Positions 17,489-25,321 of a stretch of 64,000 nt of DNA are shown in pieces. Each line of letters begins with the position of its first letter. Position 1 is the stretch's first letter. The DNA comes from Collibacillus ludicampi (GTDB taxonomy: Bacteria; Bacillota; Bacilli; Tumebacillales; BOQE01). The DNA lies in contig NZ_BOQE01000001.1 in NCBI RefSeq assembly GCF_023705585.1, forward strand, positions 1,985,001 through 2,049,000. Direction: 5' to 3'. A program made the position numbers and the translations under genes. The notes beneath the pieces are model-generated. The model did not search any database and was not told where the DNA came from. It saw nothing but the letters and a program-made list of their open reading frames with translations.

Positions 17489-17815
17489 ATGGCGGGCGGA
17501 CACAAACATGCCGCGCAAGCGAACCATCATGAATCACCGAAGATGTATATCAACGGGTATATTTTGTCGCTCGTATTAACCGTTGCCGCCTTTTGGCTGG
17601 TGTTGGCACATGTGATGAGCACCACTCCGCTGGTGATCACGATTTTGGCGTTAGCGACCCTGCAAATTTTCGTGCAGCTGTTCTTCTTCATGCATGTGAA
17701 AGAAGGAGAGGGGCCCAATTATCATGGAATGGCCCTTATTCTCGGAGCCATTTTTATCATCACGATTGTCTTTGGCTCCATCTGGATTATGTCGTTTAAC
17801 GCGCAAGTCCAGTAA
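17489..17815 (+). CDS. qoxD: cytochrome aa3-600 menaquinol oxidase subunit IV, copy 2
   Basis: Second qoxD (108 aa) with three helices, differing from copy 1 at about six residues (for example YINGYI for YIIGYI, HVKEGE for HVTEGE). The DNA is nearly identical to 12139-12465. Last gene of operon 2; no ctaB follows, and a strong terminator comes 31 bases later. Confidence 0.93.
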   Translation: MAGGHKHAAQANHHESPKMYINGYILSLVLTVAAFWLVLAHVMSTTPLVITILALATLQIFVQLFFFMHVKEGEGPNYHGMALILGAIFIITIVFGSIWIMSFNAQVQ

Positions 17816-17846
17816 GTAAACCTCAATGCCCGCCATATCCTCTGCA

Positions 17847-17887
17847 AAACGTCTCTGTGGATGGAATCCGCAGGGGCGTTTATTTTT
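17847..17887 (+). terminator. terminator of qox operon 2
   Basis: Stem AAACGTCTCTGTGGAT with ATCCGCAGGGGCGTTT (some G-U pairs), followed by ATTTTTTT. Same family as the terminators at 13471 and 62091. Confidence 0.85.
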
Positions 17888-17942
17888 TTATCTCCGGTGT
17901 ACTCGATGCATTCGAACTTCATATATATACGGTAGGAACATT

Positions 17943-17983
17943 TCGTCACAAATTTGTCAAAGGTTTGTCAATGAATTGTCACT
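17943..17983 (+). promoter_or_regulatory. four TTGTCA-type direct repeats with exact 11-bp period
   Basis: GTCA occurs at 17945, 17956, 17967 and 17978, each preceded by TT or TTT (first copy TTC). This regular array upstream of the RDD gene resembles PhoP- or ResD-type response-regulator sites. The core TGTCA is the complement of the TGACA repeated before qox operon 1. Confidence 0.5.
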
Positions 17984-18017
17984 ACTGATGACTTGCATCC
18001 ATAAGGGGGAAACCGGG

Positions 18018-18542
18018 GTGGAACATGCGGGATTTTGGTTGAGATTGATTGCGTTTGTCATTGACAGTATCCTGGTCTTGTCTATCGGTTTCATTCTATA
18101 TTTCATCTTTGGGGTTTCTGCTTTGGCGATCGTGGCTCATTCGACGAAACCGGACGATGCAACCGCTTACCTCGTGGGAGCATTTTTCTTGTATTGTGCA
18201 TTCCTGATCGTCAGTACGTGGATGTATTTTGCTTGTATGGAAAGTTCACCACGACAAGGTACACTTGGAAAACTGGTTGTGGGATTGCACGTTTCCGATG
18301 CGAACGGATGTCGCATTTCTTTTTGGCGGGCAACGGGACGTTTCTTTGGAAAGTTCATTTCCGGCATCCTTTTCTGCATCGGCTTTCTGATGACAGGGTG
18401 GACTCAGAAAAAACAAGCGTTACACGATTTGATGGCAGGCACCATCGTTTTCAAAGGATCCATTATACCGGTCTTGCTTTTGGTACAAACACCCTCACAA
18501 AGAACACAGGGCATGCCGCTCATAGAGAAAGAAACCATATAG
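18018..18542 (+). CDS. RDD family membrane protein
   Basis: RDD-domain protein of 174 residues with three to four hydrophobic helices. Family hallmarks are GFWLRLIAFVIDS at the N-terminus (the conserved Arg and Asp in helix 1), GTLGKLVVGLHV in the middle and KKQALHDLMAGTIV near the end. Function of most RDD proteins is unknown; some act in ion transport. I chose the GTG at 18018, eight bases after AAGGGGG; upstream in-frame starts have no ribosome site and run through the repeat array. Confidence 0.82.
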   Translation: MEHAGFWLRLIAFVIDSILVLSIGFILYFIFGVSALAIVAHSTKPDDATAYLVGAFFLYCAFLIVSTWMYFACMESSPRQGTLGKLVVGLHVSDANGCRISFWRATGRFFGKFISGILFCIGFLMTGWTQKKQALHDLMAGTIVFKGSIIPVLLLVQTPSQRTQGMPLIEKETI

Positions 18543-18570
18543 ACTGCTAGAACCCATTCAACAACAGTAA

Positions 18571-18606
18571 CCTCTGTCTCTTTGAGACAGGGGTCTTGAT
18601 TGTTTT
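18571..18606 (+). terminator. terminator after RDD gene
   Basis: CCTCTGTCTC/GAGACAGGGG stem with a three-base loop, followed after a few bases by a T run. Confidence 0.7.
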
Positions 18607-18636
18607 TAAGGGTGGCTTCTAAGAGAGAAAGGATAA

Positions 18637-18652
18637 TAGAAAACGCTTACAA
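18637..18652 (+). promoter_or_regulatory. putative CcpA cre site
   Basis: TAGAAAACGCTTACAA matches the cre consensus WTGNAARCGNWWWCAW with one mismatch. It lies just upstream of the -35 of the amino-acid transporter promoter, a position compatible with activation. Confidence 0.4.
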
Positions 18653-18661
18653 AAAAACCAT

Positions 18662-18691
18662 TTGACGGTCTAATTGTGCAAATGATAGAAT
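18662..18691 (+). promoter_or_regulatory. promoter of the amino-acid ABC transporter operon
   Basis: TTGACG, 18-base spacer, TAGAAT with a TG extension. About 80 bases before the substrate-binding protein gene. Confidence 0.6.
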
Positions 18692-18770
18692 TCCTCTTGC
18701 GGATTTATAATATTTTGTCGAATTCGAATGAAACTATTTTTGAAGAATCTATAGGAAAGGGGTCAATAGG

Positions 18771-19565
18771 ATGAAAAAATTAAAAATGATTGCGTTTGCT
18801 GCGGTGGCAAGCGTTCTTGCAATGTCCATGGCAGGTTGCGGAACGAGCAAGGAAACAGCACAAACCAATGGGGAAAGCGGCAAAAACAATAAAGTGACGG
18901 TTGCCGTGATCAACGATTATCCTCCGTTTGAGTATAAGAAAGACGGAAAATTAACCGGTTTTGATATCGATTTGGTGAACGCGATCGCCAAAAAGGAAAA
19001 CCTGCAAGTCGATTGGAAGGAAATGAAGTTTGATGGAATCATCCCCGCTTTGCAAGCGAAACAGGTCGATGCGGCGGTTTCAGCCATCACGATTCGCGAT
19101 GATCGTAAGCAGGTCGTTGATTTCACGAATCCTTATTTCAAATCTGGCCTCTCGATCGTCGTGAAAAAGGATAGTCCGATCCAAAAGCTTGAAGATTTAA
19201 AAGGAAAAACGATCGTGGCCAAGCAGGGAACCACAGGTTTGGCGAAAGCAAAAGAATTGGCTGAGAAATACGGGGCGAAAGTAAAAACGCTGCAAGATGA
19301 CACAGCGCTTTATTTGGATGTAGAATCTGGAAACTCGGATGCGACCATAAACGATTTCCCAGGAGCTGCGTATAAAATTAAAGTCGATGGCGAAAAATCC
19401 AACCTCCGTATCTTAGGAGATAAATTGACGGGCGAAGACTATGGAATCGCGGTTGCAAAGGGCAACAAGGAATTGTTGGACAAATTCAATCAGGGATTGA
19501 AGGAACTGCAAGACAGCGGAGAATTCCAAAAGCTGTATGACACATACTTCAGTAGCAGCAAATAA
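18771..19565 (+). CDS. amino-acid ABC transporter substrate-binding lipoprotein
   Basis: Type II periplasmic-binding fold lipoprotein (264 aa), lipobox SMAGC with Cys23, then a short flexible spacer. Signature segments of the polar amino-acid family (SBP_bac_3) are VAVINDYPPFEYKKDGKLTGFDIDL-like N-terminus, AAVSAITIRDDRKQVVDFTNPY and the LKGKTIVAKQGTTG loop. It would capture a polar amino acid such as glutamine, arginine or cystine outside the cell; specificity cannot be read. A hairpin after the gene separates it from its permease. Confidence 0.9.
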   Translation: MKKLKMIAFAAVASVLAMSMAGCGTSKETAQTNGESGKNNKVTVAVINDYPPFEYKKDGKLTGFDIDLVNAIAKKENLQVDWKEMKFDGIIPALQAKQVDAAVSAITIRDDRKQVVDFTNPYFKSGLSIVVKKDSPIQKLEDLKGKTIVAKQGTTGLAKAKELAEKYGAKVKTLQDDTALYLDVESGNSDATINDFPGAAYKIKVDGEKSNLRILGDKLTGEDYGIAVAKGNKELLDKFNQGLKELQDSGEFQKLYDTYFSSSK

Positions 19566-19589
19566 ATCAAGATCAACGATTCAAATAAA

Positions 19590-19619
19590 AAGGGTGTGGA
19601 ATAACCGCACTCTTTTTTT
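19590..19619 (+). terminator. intra-operon terminator between binding protein and permease
   Basis: AAAGGGTGTGG pairs with CCGCACTCTTT around a five-base loop and a T run follows. Such a partial terminator would give more binding protein than permease. Confidence 0.75.
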
Positions 19620-19639
19620 AAGAAGGTGGGAGTCGTAGC

Positions 19640-20293
19640 ATGCAAACCTGGGGTATTATCAAAGACGCACTACCGTATCTATTAGACGGTGCCATTTTAA
19701 CCTTGCAAATCACCGTCATCTCATTACTGATCGCGCTTTTGATCGGACTTTTTTTTGGGATGTTGCGCATTTCAAACAACCGTATTTTGCGTTTCATCGC
19801 AGCGGTCTATGTGAACTTGATTCGCGGAACGCCCCTATTGATTCAGATCTTATTTATTTATATCGGTCTGCCGGCCGCTTTGGATTTCAAACTGCCTCCT
19901 TTCGCAGCCGGAGTGATTGCCATCAGTATCAATGCGGGCGCCTATCTGGTGGAAATTTTCCGTGCGGGAATCGAGTCGATCGATAAAGGACAGATGGAAG
20001 CGGGACGTTCACTCGGTTTTACTTACGGACAAACGATGCGTTTGATTATACTCCCACAAGCGGTTCGACGGATGATTCCGGCGTTTGTCAATCAATTTAT
20101 CATCAGTCTGAAAGACACTTCACTTCTCTCGGTCATCGGGCTGGCGGAACTGACGATGCAAGGTCAATCGATCTATTCGGTGAATTTCCGTGCATTCCAG
20201 ATTTTAAGTGCGGTAGGTCTCATCTACTTTATCATCATCTATGCTTTAACTTTGGTTTCTCATTGGCTTGAACGGAGGCTTTCGACGACTTGA
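19640..20293 (+). CDS. amino-acid ABC transporter permease
   Basis: Membrane subunit (217 aa) of the HisM/GlnP family with five helices. The EAA loop that docks the ATPase is present (GQMEAGRSLGFTYGQTMRLIILPQA). N-terminal AILTLQITVISLLIALLIG and RGTPLLIQ are typical. The expected next gene, the ATP-binding subunit, overlaps its stop codon (TGATG) but is reduced to a stub, so this importer has no local ATPase. Confidence 0.92.
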   Translation: MQTWGIIKDALPYLLDGAILTLQITVISLLIALLIGLFFGMLRISNNRILRFIAAVYVNLIRGTPLLIQILFIYIGLPAALDFKLPPFAAGVIAISINAGAYLVEIFRAGIESIDKGQMEAGRSLGFTYGQTMRLIILPQAVRRMIPAFVNQFIISLKDTSLLSVIGLAELTMQGQSIYSVNFRAFQILSAVGLIYFIIIYALTLVSHWLERRLSTT

Positions 20294-20403
20294 TGAGGTC
20301 AAATCTCTCAAAAAACGTACTGGAGGTTTTGAAGGACATCCATCTGAAAATCAGGGAGCGGGAAGTCGTCTGTATCAATGAGCTGTCTAAAACTTGTCTA
20401 TGA
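20293..20403 (+). pseudogene. remnant of amino-acid ABC transporter ATP-binding protein
   Basis: A 36-codon frame starts at an ATG overlapping the permease stop and reads NLSKNVLEVLKDIHLKIREREVVCI, the N-terminal strand pattern of GlnQ-type ATPases up to the residues just before the Walker A loop. After EVVCI the similarity ends, seven unrelated residues follow, and a stop occurs. More than 200 residues, including Walker A, Q-loop, signature motif and Walker B, are missing, and the very N-terminus is also altered. A deletion is the simplest explanation. Confidence 0.75.
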
Positions 20404-20408
20404 ACCTG

Positions 20409-20437
20409 TTGATAAAGATCGCTAGATAAGCTACACT
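20409..20437 (+). promoter_or_regulatory. promoter-like sequence before the NCS2 permease
   Basis: TTGATA, 17-base spacer, TACACT. It is followed directly by a terminator hairpin, so transcripts would have to read through; a leader attenuator is possible. Confidence 0.45.
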
Positions 20438-20442
20438 AAAAC

Positions 20443-20481
20443 GGACCGCTGGTTCATCCTGGCGGTCCTTTCGCTTTTTTT
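20443..20481 (+). terminator. terminator between transporter remnant and NCS2 permease
   Basis: GGACCGC/GCGGTCC stem followed by a short spacer and eight T residues. Confidence 0.75.
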
Positions 20482-20515
20482 GTTGAAAAATCTGTACATA
20501 AGGAGGTCTGGTCAA

Positions 20516-21835
20516 TTGGAAGCTCGTGAAAATAATCAACCGGAAGGTGCTGCTCATCTGACGGTTGGTGTGGAAGAGAAACTTCCGCCGGTCAAAAGCT
20601 TGCTCTATGCACTACAGCACGTATTTGTTTCCAATGTATGGCTTGATCCTGTCTTTGTGGCTTCGATGATCGGGTTACCTTTAGCGCTCTCGGCCAACAT
20701 GGTCAATGCCATTTTTATAGCGGCAGGATTGGTCACACTGACACAAGCCACCCGACTGGTGCGATTACCCGTGATTCAAGGTCCGTCTGCCGCGTTCGAT
20801 TCATTGATGATTACAGCGGGAAAAGCGAACGGGTTGGCGGCCGCAGCGGGGGGAATCATTCTCAGCGCATTATTCGTTTTTATTCTGGCGGTTACAGGTT
20901 TGATAGGCCGTCTGCGATCCGTCTTCACTCCAGTCGTAACGGGAAGCGTCATTTTCATTGTGGGTGTTGCCCTATCCGGATTCACCTTGTTCGAGTTTCT
21001 GGGGGGATCGCCTGGAATGAGTACGTTCCTTGCGAAGCCCGTATTGCTCATGTCCATCTCGACATCGCTTGTTGTCATCGTTCTTTCCGTTTTTGGGAAA
21101 GGGATTTGGCGTTCCTACGCATTTTTAATCGGCTTGGTCGTAGGAGATATCATCGCTTGGTCATTAGGAAAGATTGATGTCTCGGCAGTTGCGGAGAAAG
21201 CTTGGTTTGGTTTCCCGCAGTTGCTTCCTTACGGGCCGCTCGAAATCAATGGGAAGGCTTTCACGACCTTTTTCTTCGCGTATATCGTTGCTGTGATAGA
21301 AGCCATGGGTGTCTATCATGCCGCTGCCGAAGTCGTCCGTATACCGTTGGACGAAAAACGCATTCGCTACGGCTTCATGGGTGAATCGCTCGGTTCGATC
21401 GTTTCCTCGTTCATCGGCGGGTTTCCTACAACTGCTTTCGGTCAAAATGTCGGTTTGCTGCGATTGACAGGGGTTGCCTCTCGACATGTGGTGATCGTAG
21501 CAGGCGTGATTTTTCTCGTTCTCGGTTTTGTACCCAAAGCGGGGGCCTTGCTGGCATTGACACCCGATGCCGTAGTAGGCGGACTCTTCTTACCCGCAGC
21601 CGCTTCTTTGATCTTCAGCGGGATCGGGCTTCTGGCGCGCATGGAAAAGAACGATGTCAACTATATGATCGCAGGGATGTCTATTTTATTGGCGATTGCG
21701 CTGCCGGAAAACTTTAAAGGAATGGAAGGTATCATCGCTGAATTTTTGTCAAACACCATCTTGGTGGGAGCGATGACAGCCATCTTACTACAGATTCTTC
21801 TCGTGAATCTCCCGCGAATGGTAAGGAGATCATGA
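20516..21835 (+). CDS. NCS2 family uracil/xanthine-type permease
   Basis: Nucleobase:cation symporter-2 protein (439 aa) with about 12-14 helices. The NAT signature is present as FGQNVGLLRLTG, and the QGPSAAF segment matches the substrate-site helix-3 region. It would import a purine or pyrimidine base with H+ or Na+. I place the start at TTG 20516, nine bases after AAGGAGG; the in-frame upstream extension crosses the terminator. It has no neighbour that fixes the substrate. Confidence 0.87.
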   Translation: MEARENNQPEGAAHLTVGVEEKLPPVKSLLYALQHVFVSNVWLDPVFVASMIGLPLALSANMVNAIFIAAGLVTLTQATRLVRLPVIQGPSAAFDSLMITAGKANGLAAAAGGIILSALFVFILAVTGLIGRLRSVFTPVVTGSVIFIVGVALSGFTLFEFLGGSPGMSTFLAKPVLLMSISTSLVVIVLSVFGKGIWRSYAFLIGLVVGDIIAWSLGKIDVSAVAEKAWFGFPQLLPYGPLEINGKAFTTFFFAYIVAVIEAMGVYHAAAEVVRIPLDEKRIRYGFMGESLGSIVSSFIGGFPTTAFGQNVGLLRLTGVASRHVVIVAGVIFLVLGFVPKAGALLALTPDAVVGGLFLPAAASLIFSGIGLLARMEKNDVNYMIAGMSILLAIALPENFKGMEGIIAEFLSNTILVGAMTAILLQILLVNLPRMVRRS

Positions 21836-21969
21836 CGAAGCCTGTGATTGAATGACACTCCATCCGGTTATATTGGGAAATAGATCCTCTTTTCGTTGAA
21901 GGGGGATCTAGCGAAGAAGAACATGCGCTTCAATGGTCATCCGTTGAAGTTCGAAGATGGAGTGATAGG

Positions 21970-22797
21970 ATGAAACATTTCTCGAACGAGGTCGCAGTTA
22001 TCGTCGGAGGATCCAGCGGGATCGGAAAAGAAACGGCCCTGCGGTTTGCCGATCGAGGTGCACAGATCATATTGATCGCGCGGGGTATCGAGCGTCTGCA
22101 GGAAGTTGTTGCCGAGATTCGCAAGCGGGGGGGCAAGGCCGAGGCGTTTTCTGCAGATGTCTCGAATATGGAAGATGTGAAAAAAGCGGTGCGCCGAATA
22201 GAGGAGACATATGGCCGGGTGGATGTCCTGGTTTACAGTGCAGCCATTTTTTATTTATCTTCCGTGGAAGCGTTGGATATTCGTCTCGCCAAACAATCGA
22301 TGGAGATCAATTATTGGGGCGCCGTGCACGTGACCCGGGAAATCTTGCCTCTGATTCGCAAAGGAAAACGCAAATCAATCGTTTATGTTACCTCCTTATC
22401 GGCGCAATGTACTCCCCCCTTTTTCACGGCATATGCCGCATCCAAACACGCGCTCAGGGGGTTTATCCTTTCCCTGAGGCAGGAACTTCGCCCGGAAGGC
22501 ATACATGTCGGCATGGTTTCACCGGGGCCGGTCAACACACCTTTAATCGAAAATGACATTCACAAAAATATGTATCGTTTGCCGCCCGGAGTTCCTGTTT
22601 TAAAAACGCAACCGGTGGCGGAGGGGATACTGTCGACCGTTGTCAAAAGGAGAAAAGAGCTCGTGCTCCCGCGTCGCATGACGGCAGCGGCACGGCTTGC
22701 CAGCGCTTTTCCTTCATGCGTCGAGTGGTATTACCGCTTGTCCGTCCCCGGTTGGGACAAACTGATCCGAGCCCAGATCAAAAGACCCACGGTATGA
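21970..22797 (+). CDS. short-chain dehydrogenase/reductase
   Basis: Classical SDR (275 aa): nucleotide-binding GGSSGIGKE at residues 13-21, the DVSNMEDV segment, the structural Asn in MEINYWG, the catalytic Ser in VTSLSAQ and the YxxxK motif YAASK. Arg39 after the second strand (IARGIERL) suggests NADPH preference. C-terminal 60 residues resemble membrane-associated SDRs acting on lipids or ketoacyl substrates, but substrate is unknown. Its stop codon sits in the loop of the following terminator. Confidence 0.88.
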   Translation: MKHFSNEVAVIVGGSSGIGKETALRFADRGAQIILIARGIERLQEVVAEIRKRGGKAEAFSADVSNMEDVKKAVRRIEETYGRVDVLVYSAAIFYLSSVEALDIRLAKQSMEINYWGAVHVTREILPLIRKGKRKSIVYVTSLSAQCTPPFFTAYAASKHALRGFILSLRQELRPEGIHVGMVSPGPVNTPLIENDIHKNMYRLPPGVPVLKTQPVAEGILSTVVKRRKELVLPRRMTAAARLASAFPSCVEWYYRLSVPGWDKLIRAQIKRPTV

Positions 22798-22812
22798 GCA
22801 CCGTGGGTCTTT
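22781..22812. terminator. bidirectional terminator between SDR and aldolase-II-like gene
   Basis: Perfect 13-bp stem AAAGACCCACGGT/ACCGTGGGTCTTT with a six-base loop that holds the SDR stop codon; A and T flanks allow use on both strands. Confidence 0.85.
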
Positions 22813-22819
22813 CTCCAAA

Positions 22820-23908
22820 TTAATTCATCGGAACCTGTGGAATAATCTTTCCTTCGATACGTTCGAAGATATCGTCGAGATCTGGGCCCGTGATCGTCAA
22901 ACCATGGTTCTTTAGCCCGATAATCGCGCGGGTCGGTTCATCCGCCTGGCGTACCAGCTCTGCTACCGCCTGAGCAAGTTCAAGCGTACCGCAGGGATAA
23001 TTGATCTGTGTGGAAGGGATTCCTTCCATCCAGGCATGAATATGAACGATGGCTCCGACCTTCGGATGTTCCGTGTAAATCATCCAGTGTTCAATCGCAT
23101 CCACTGAAACGCGACGCGGCTGAACATTCGGCGGAACGCTCAACAACATCGTCTGTCGATCCGAATCGAAACCTTTGATATAAAGAATATCCTGTCCGAT
23201 CCTGCGCAAATCTCCTTTGTTGACCCCGCTGCCGCTCATCCAAAAATGGTTTTCGTTCTTGCGGGCACTGACATTTCCGTAACTGAGACCGCCGATTCCG
23301 TATAATCGCTTGACGTGGCGGAAATCATCCGGAGGCAAAATCTCCTGGATGGGAAAAGGGGCGGGCCATAAGTTCATCGCTTCAATTTTTCGTCCCGCTT
23401 GATACATTTTTTGGGTTACGTCATCCCCCTCCCAAAGATCTTGCGGAAGATCCGGGTGAAAATCGTTGTTAATGATCAAGTGGGAAGATGCGAGAGGTTC
23501 CAAACGCTTGAACATTTGATCGAAATATACTTCATCTTGCCCGTCTTGATACGGTACATTATAGTACCCTTGCTCCAATGTCACAAAATAGGTATCAAAC
23601 TGTTCCGGCGTCCGAACGATATAAATCAGCAGGTTTGAAAGTGTACGAACCAACAACGGGTATCCAGCTTTCAAGATGTTGTCCGGAACTTCGTTCGCTT
23701 CGATGATCGTTACCACGTATGTAGCTTGTGCTTTGCGACGATAGGGACGTGCCGATGACGCATCCGCGAATTGTAAGACCAGACGGATATTGTCTTGTGA
23801 TTCGTCGACATTCTGATACCCGTTCTCGGTCAGCTTTCGATGTAAGCCCTCCATTAACCATTGTTGAAAGTCATTCTGAATCTCTCCGATGATCGAATAG
23901 AATCCCAT
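22820..23908 (-). CDS. class II aldolase/adducin-fold protein with long N-terminal extension
   Basis: A 362-residue protein whose C-terminal ~190 residues match the class II aldolase/adducin fold: GNVSARKNENHFWMSGSG (phosphate loop), VGAIVHIHAW (zinc histidines) and a later catalytic-site histidine in LKNHGLTI. The first ~160 residues are not recognised; they look like a mixed alpha/beta domain with LIIYIVRTPEQFDTYFVT. The ATG at 23908 directly follows AGGAGGGCTCT; a longer frame starts 13 codons earlier without a ribosome site. Enzymatic function is unproven. Confidence 0.75.
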   Translation of the reverse strand: MGFYSIIGEIQNDFQQWLMEGLHRKLTENGYQNVDESQDNIRLVLQFADASSARPYRRKAQATYVVTIIEANEVPDNILKAGYPLLVRTLSNLLIYIVRTPEQFDTYFVTLEQGYYNVPYQDGQDEVYFDQMFKRLEPLASSHLIINNDFHPDLPQDLWEGDDVTQKMYQAGRKIEAMNLWPAPFPIQEILPPDDFRHVKRLYGIGGLSYGNVSARKNENHFWMSGSGVNKGDLRRIGQDILYIKGFDSDRQTMLLSVPPNVQPRRVSVDAIEHWMIYTEHPKVGAIVHIHAWMEGIPSTQINYPCGTLELAQAVAELVRQADEPTRAIIGLKNHGLTITGPDLDDIFERIEGKIIPQVPMN

Positions 23909-23979
23909 AGAGCCCTCCTGAATGTATCCGATGAACTTACACATCAAGTATTCCCTTGATTTAACTTAAAAATAAGTAA

Positions 23980-24020
23980 TTGTGAAATCTGAGAATAAAA
24001 GTTGTTTAAATTTCACACAA
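23980..24020. promoter_or_regulatory. TGTGAAAT inverted repeat in divergent intergenic region
   Basis: TTGTGAAAT (23980-23988) and ATTTCACACAA (24010-24020) form an inverted repeat with a 21-base gap, between the divergent aldolase-II-like gene and the small zinc-ribbon gene. Half-sites resemble those of Fnr boxes but the spacing is wrong, so the binding protein is unknown. Confidence 0.3.
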
Positions 24021-24057
24021 TGGCAGATGACAAATCATGAGGGCAGGAGGGTTTTGT

Positions 24058-24192
24058 GTGGAAGAAACGATCCATACAAGGGATGTTACATGTTGTATCA
24101 TCTGTGGAATGGAAGTGGACGACCCCAATTTCCAACTTTGTGACAAGGAAGAATGTGCCGAACGATTCAGGGATTTGTACCTTCAGGTATAA
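24058..24192 (+). CDS. small zinc-ribbon-like protein (44 aa)
   Basis: GTG start about nine bases after AGGAGG. The peptide has CCIICG near residues 12-17 and C...C in LCDKEECAERF, a pattern of four closely spaced cysteines typical of a small zinc finger or zinc ribbon. No longer homologue is recognised. Its stop codon abuts the terminator of the convergent VanW gene. The clear ribosome binding site and cysteine pattern make it likely to be real. Confidence 0.6.
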   Translation: MEETIHTRDVTCCIICGMEVDDPNFQLCDKEECAERFRDLYLQV

Positions 24193-24213
24193 AAAAACCG
24201 CCTGAACCGGCGG
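24191..24213 (-). terminator. terminator of the VanW gene
   Basis: On the minus strand CCGCC/GGCGG stem with a six-base loop followed by seven T residues; the plus strand shares the stem after the small zinc-ribbon gene. Confidence 0.75.
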
Positions 24214-24220
24214 AACATGC

Positions 24221-25126
24221 TTACGGACTCGAGGTTTTTTCTTTTTGATAAAAGGTGACATACACACGGTCAGCTTCCACCCAGCTTTTGATAATCACAG
24301 GATCTTTCGTCGGATTGATAAAACGAAAATCTTTGTCATCATAAATGGTGGCGTCATGTCCCTGCCGGACATAGGGGACAGGCTTCGAATGGGGATGGCG
24401 TTCAGTCACTTTCATTCCAGCGTTGAGAGCTACGTTGTACAGTGTAGAGGAAACTTGACACATGCCTCCGCCGATTTCCTGTTGAATTATTACCCCATCC
24501 CCATAGACAGTCCTCTGTGTGAACCCTTTTTCACGCGTGGCCATACCTACCACTCGATGAAAAGAAAACTCATGTCCAGGTTCGAGAACGGTATTGTTCA
24601 GTAATTGAGTCGTTCTTTTGATCGTTTCCATACGTGTAGTTTCCCGATCGAGGATGGGAGTGGAAAACGTCCCTATCCTCCGGCTGTTCGGGGGGATCGG
24701 GACCATCAAATCATCTTTTGTTATCTTTGGAGGAATGGTTTTCACGACGGGTTCCACGTTTTCACCCGGTTGCGCCAAGCGGATTTTCTTGACGGTGGCA
24801 TCCACGTCCACTTGCCAGCCTTTTTCTTCGGGAATAATCCCTGTTTGTTTCTCTCGTTTATAGGCATCCGACGGCATTTTGTCGATGCGATACGCCAGCA
24901 ATTTCACGAATGAACGCACCTCTTCTTCTGTCTTCCCCTCGATCACATTCCCTTGCAATCTTACACCGTTTGCTACTGTGAACGCTTGAGGATGATAAAA
25001 TGTGCGACCAGGAGCTTTCATGATGTGCGGTTTTGTCGGAGAGGGGGAAGTGGATCCACATCCTATCGCCACCAGGAAGACGATACTGCACACACCGATT
25101 GCCGTATTCCGACCCCATTTCCGCAT
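24221..25126 (-). CDS. VanW family lipoprotein
   Basis: Secreted lipoprotein (301 aa) with lipobox VAIGC (Cys23). The VanW domain fills the C-terminal half: FSTPILDRETTRMETIKRTTQLLN-like start, LEPGHEFSFHRVVG, IGGGMCQVSSTLYN with the conserved Cys, and ERHPHSKPVPYV. VanW proteins are associated with the envelope and vancomycin-resistance clusters, but their biochemical role is unknown. A G5-like or peptidoglycan-binding domain precedes it weakly. It stands alone with its own terminator. Confidence 0.88.
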   Translation of the reverse strand: MRKWGRNTAIGVCSIVFLVAIGCGSTSPSPTKPHIMKAPGRTFYHPQAFTVANGVRLQGNVIEGKTEEEVRSFVKLLAYRIDKMPSDAYKREKQTGIIPEEKGWQVDVDATVKKIRLAQPGENVEPVVKTIPPKITKDDLMVPIPPNSRRIGTFSTPILDRETTRMETIKRTTQLLNNTVLEPGHEFSFHRVVGMATREKGFTQRTVYGDGVIIQQEIGGGMCQVSSTLYNVALNAGMKVTERHPHSKPVPYVRQGHDATIYDDKDFRFINPTKDPVIIKSWVEADRVYVTFYQKEKTSSP

Positions 25127-25244
25127 AAGCGATCACCTCGTAAATAGTGTGCGCCCTTTCCTGAAGAGGCCATTCGTCCACATGTTGGTACCTGAGCGAT
25201 ACGCGATCAACTTTTTAAAAAGGTCCACTGTTGAAATTAGTATC

Positions 25245-25272
25245 TTAACAGAACAAAAAAAAGATGTAAAAT
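25245..25272 (+). promoter_or_regulatory. probable metA promoter
   Basis: TTAACA, 16-base spacer, TAAAAT, about 50 bases before metA. No S-box or T-box leader is present between it and the gene. Confidence 0.45.
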
Positions 25273-25321
25273 ATTCGTATTACATGCAACTCTATAACTA
25301 GCCGGTGAAGGGAAGATGTTT

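Noticed and set aside
25127-25321. S-box (SAM) or T-box riboswitch before metA
   Set aside because: The intergenic region is short and none of the conserved S-box or T-box words are present.
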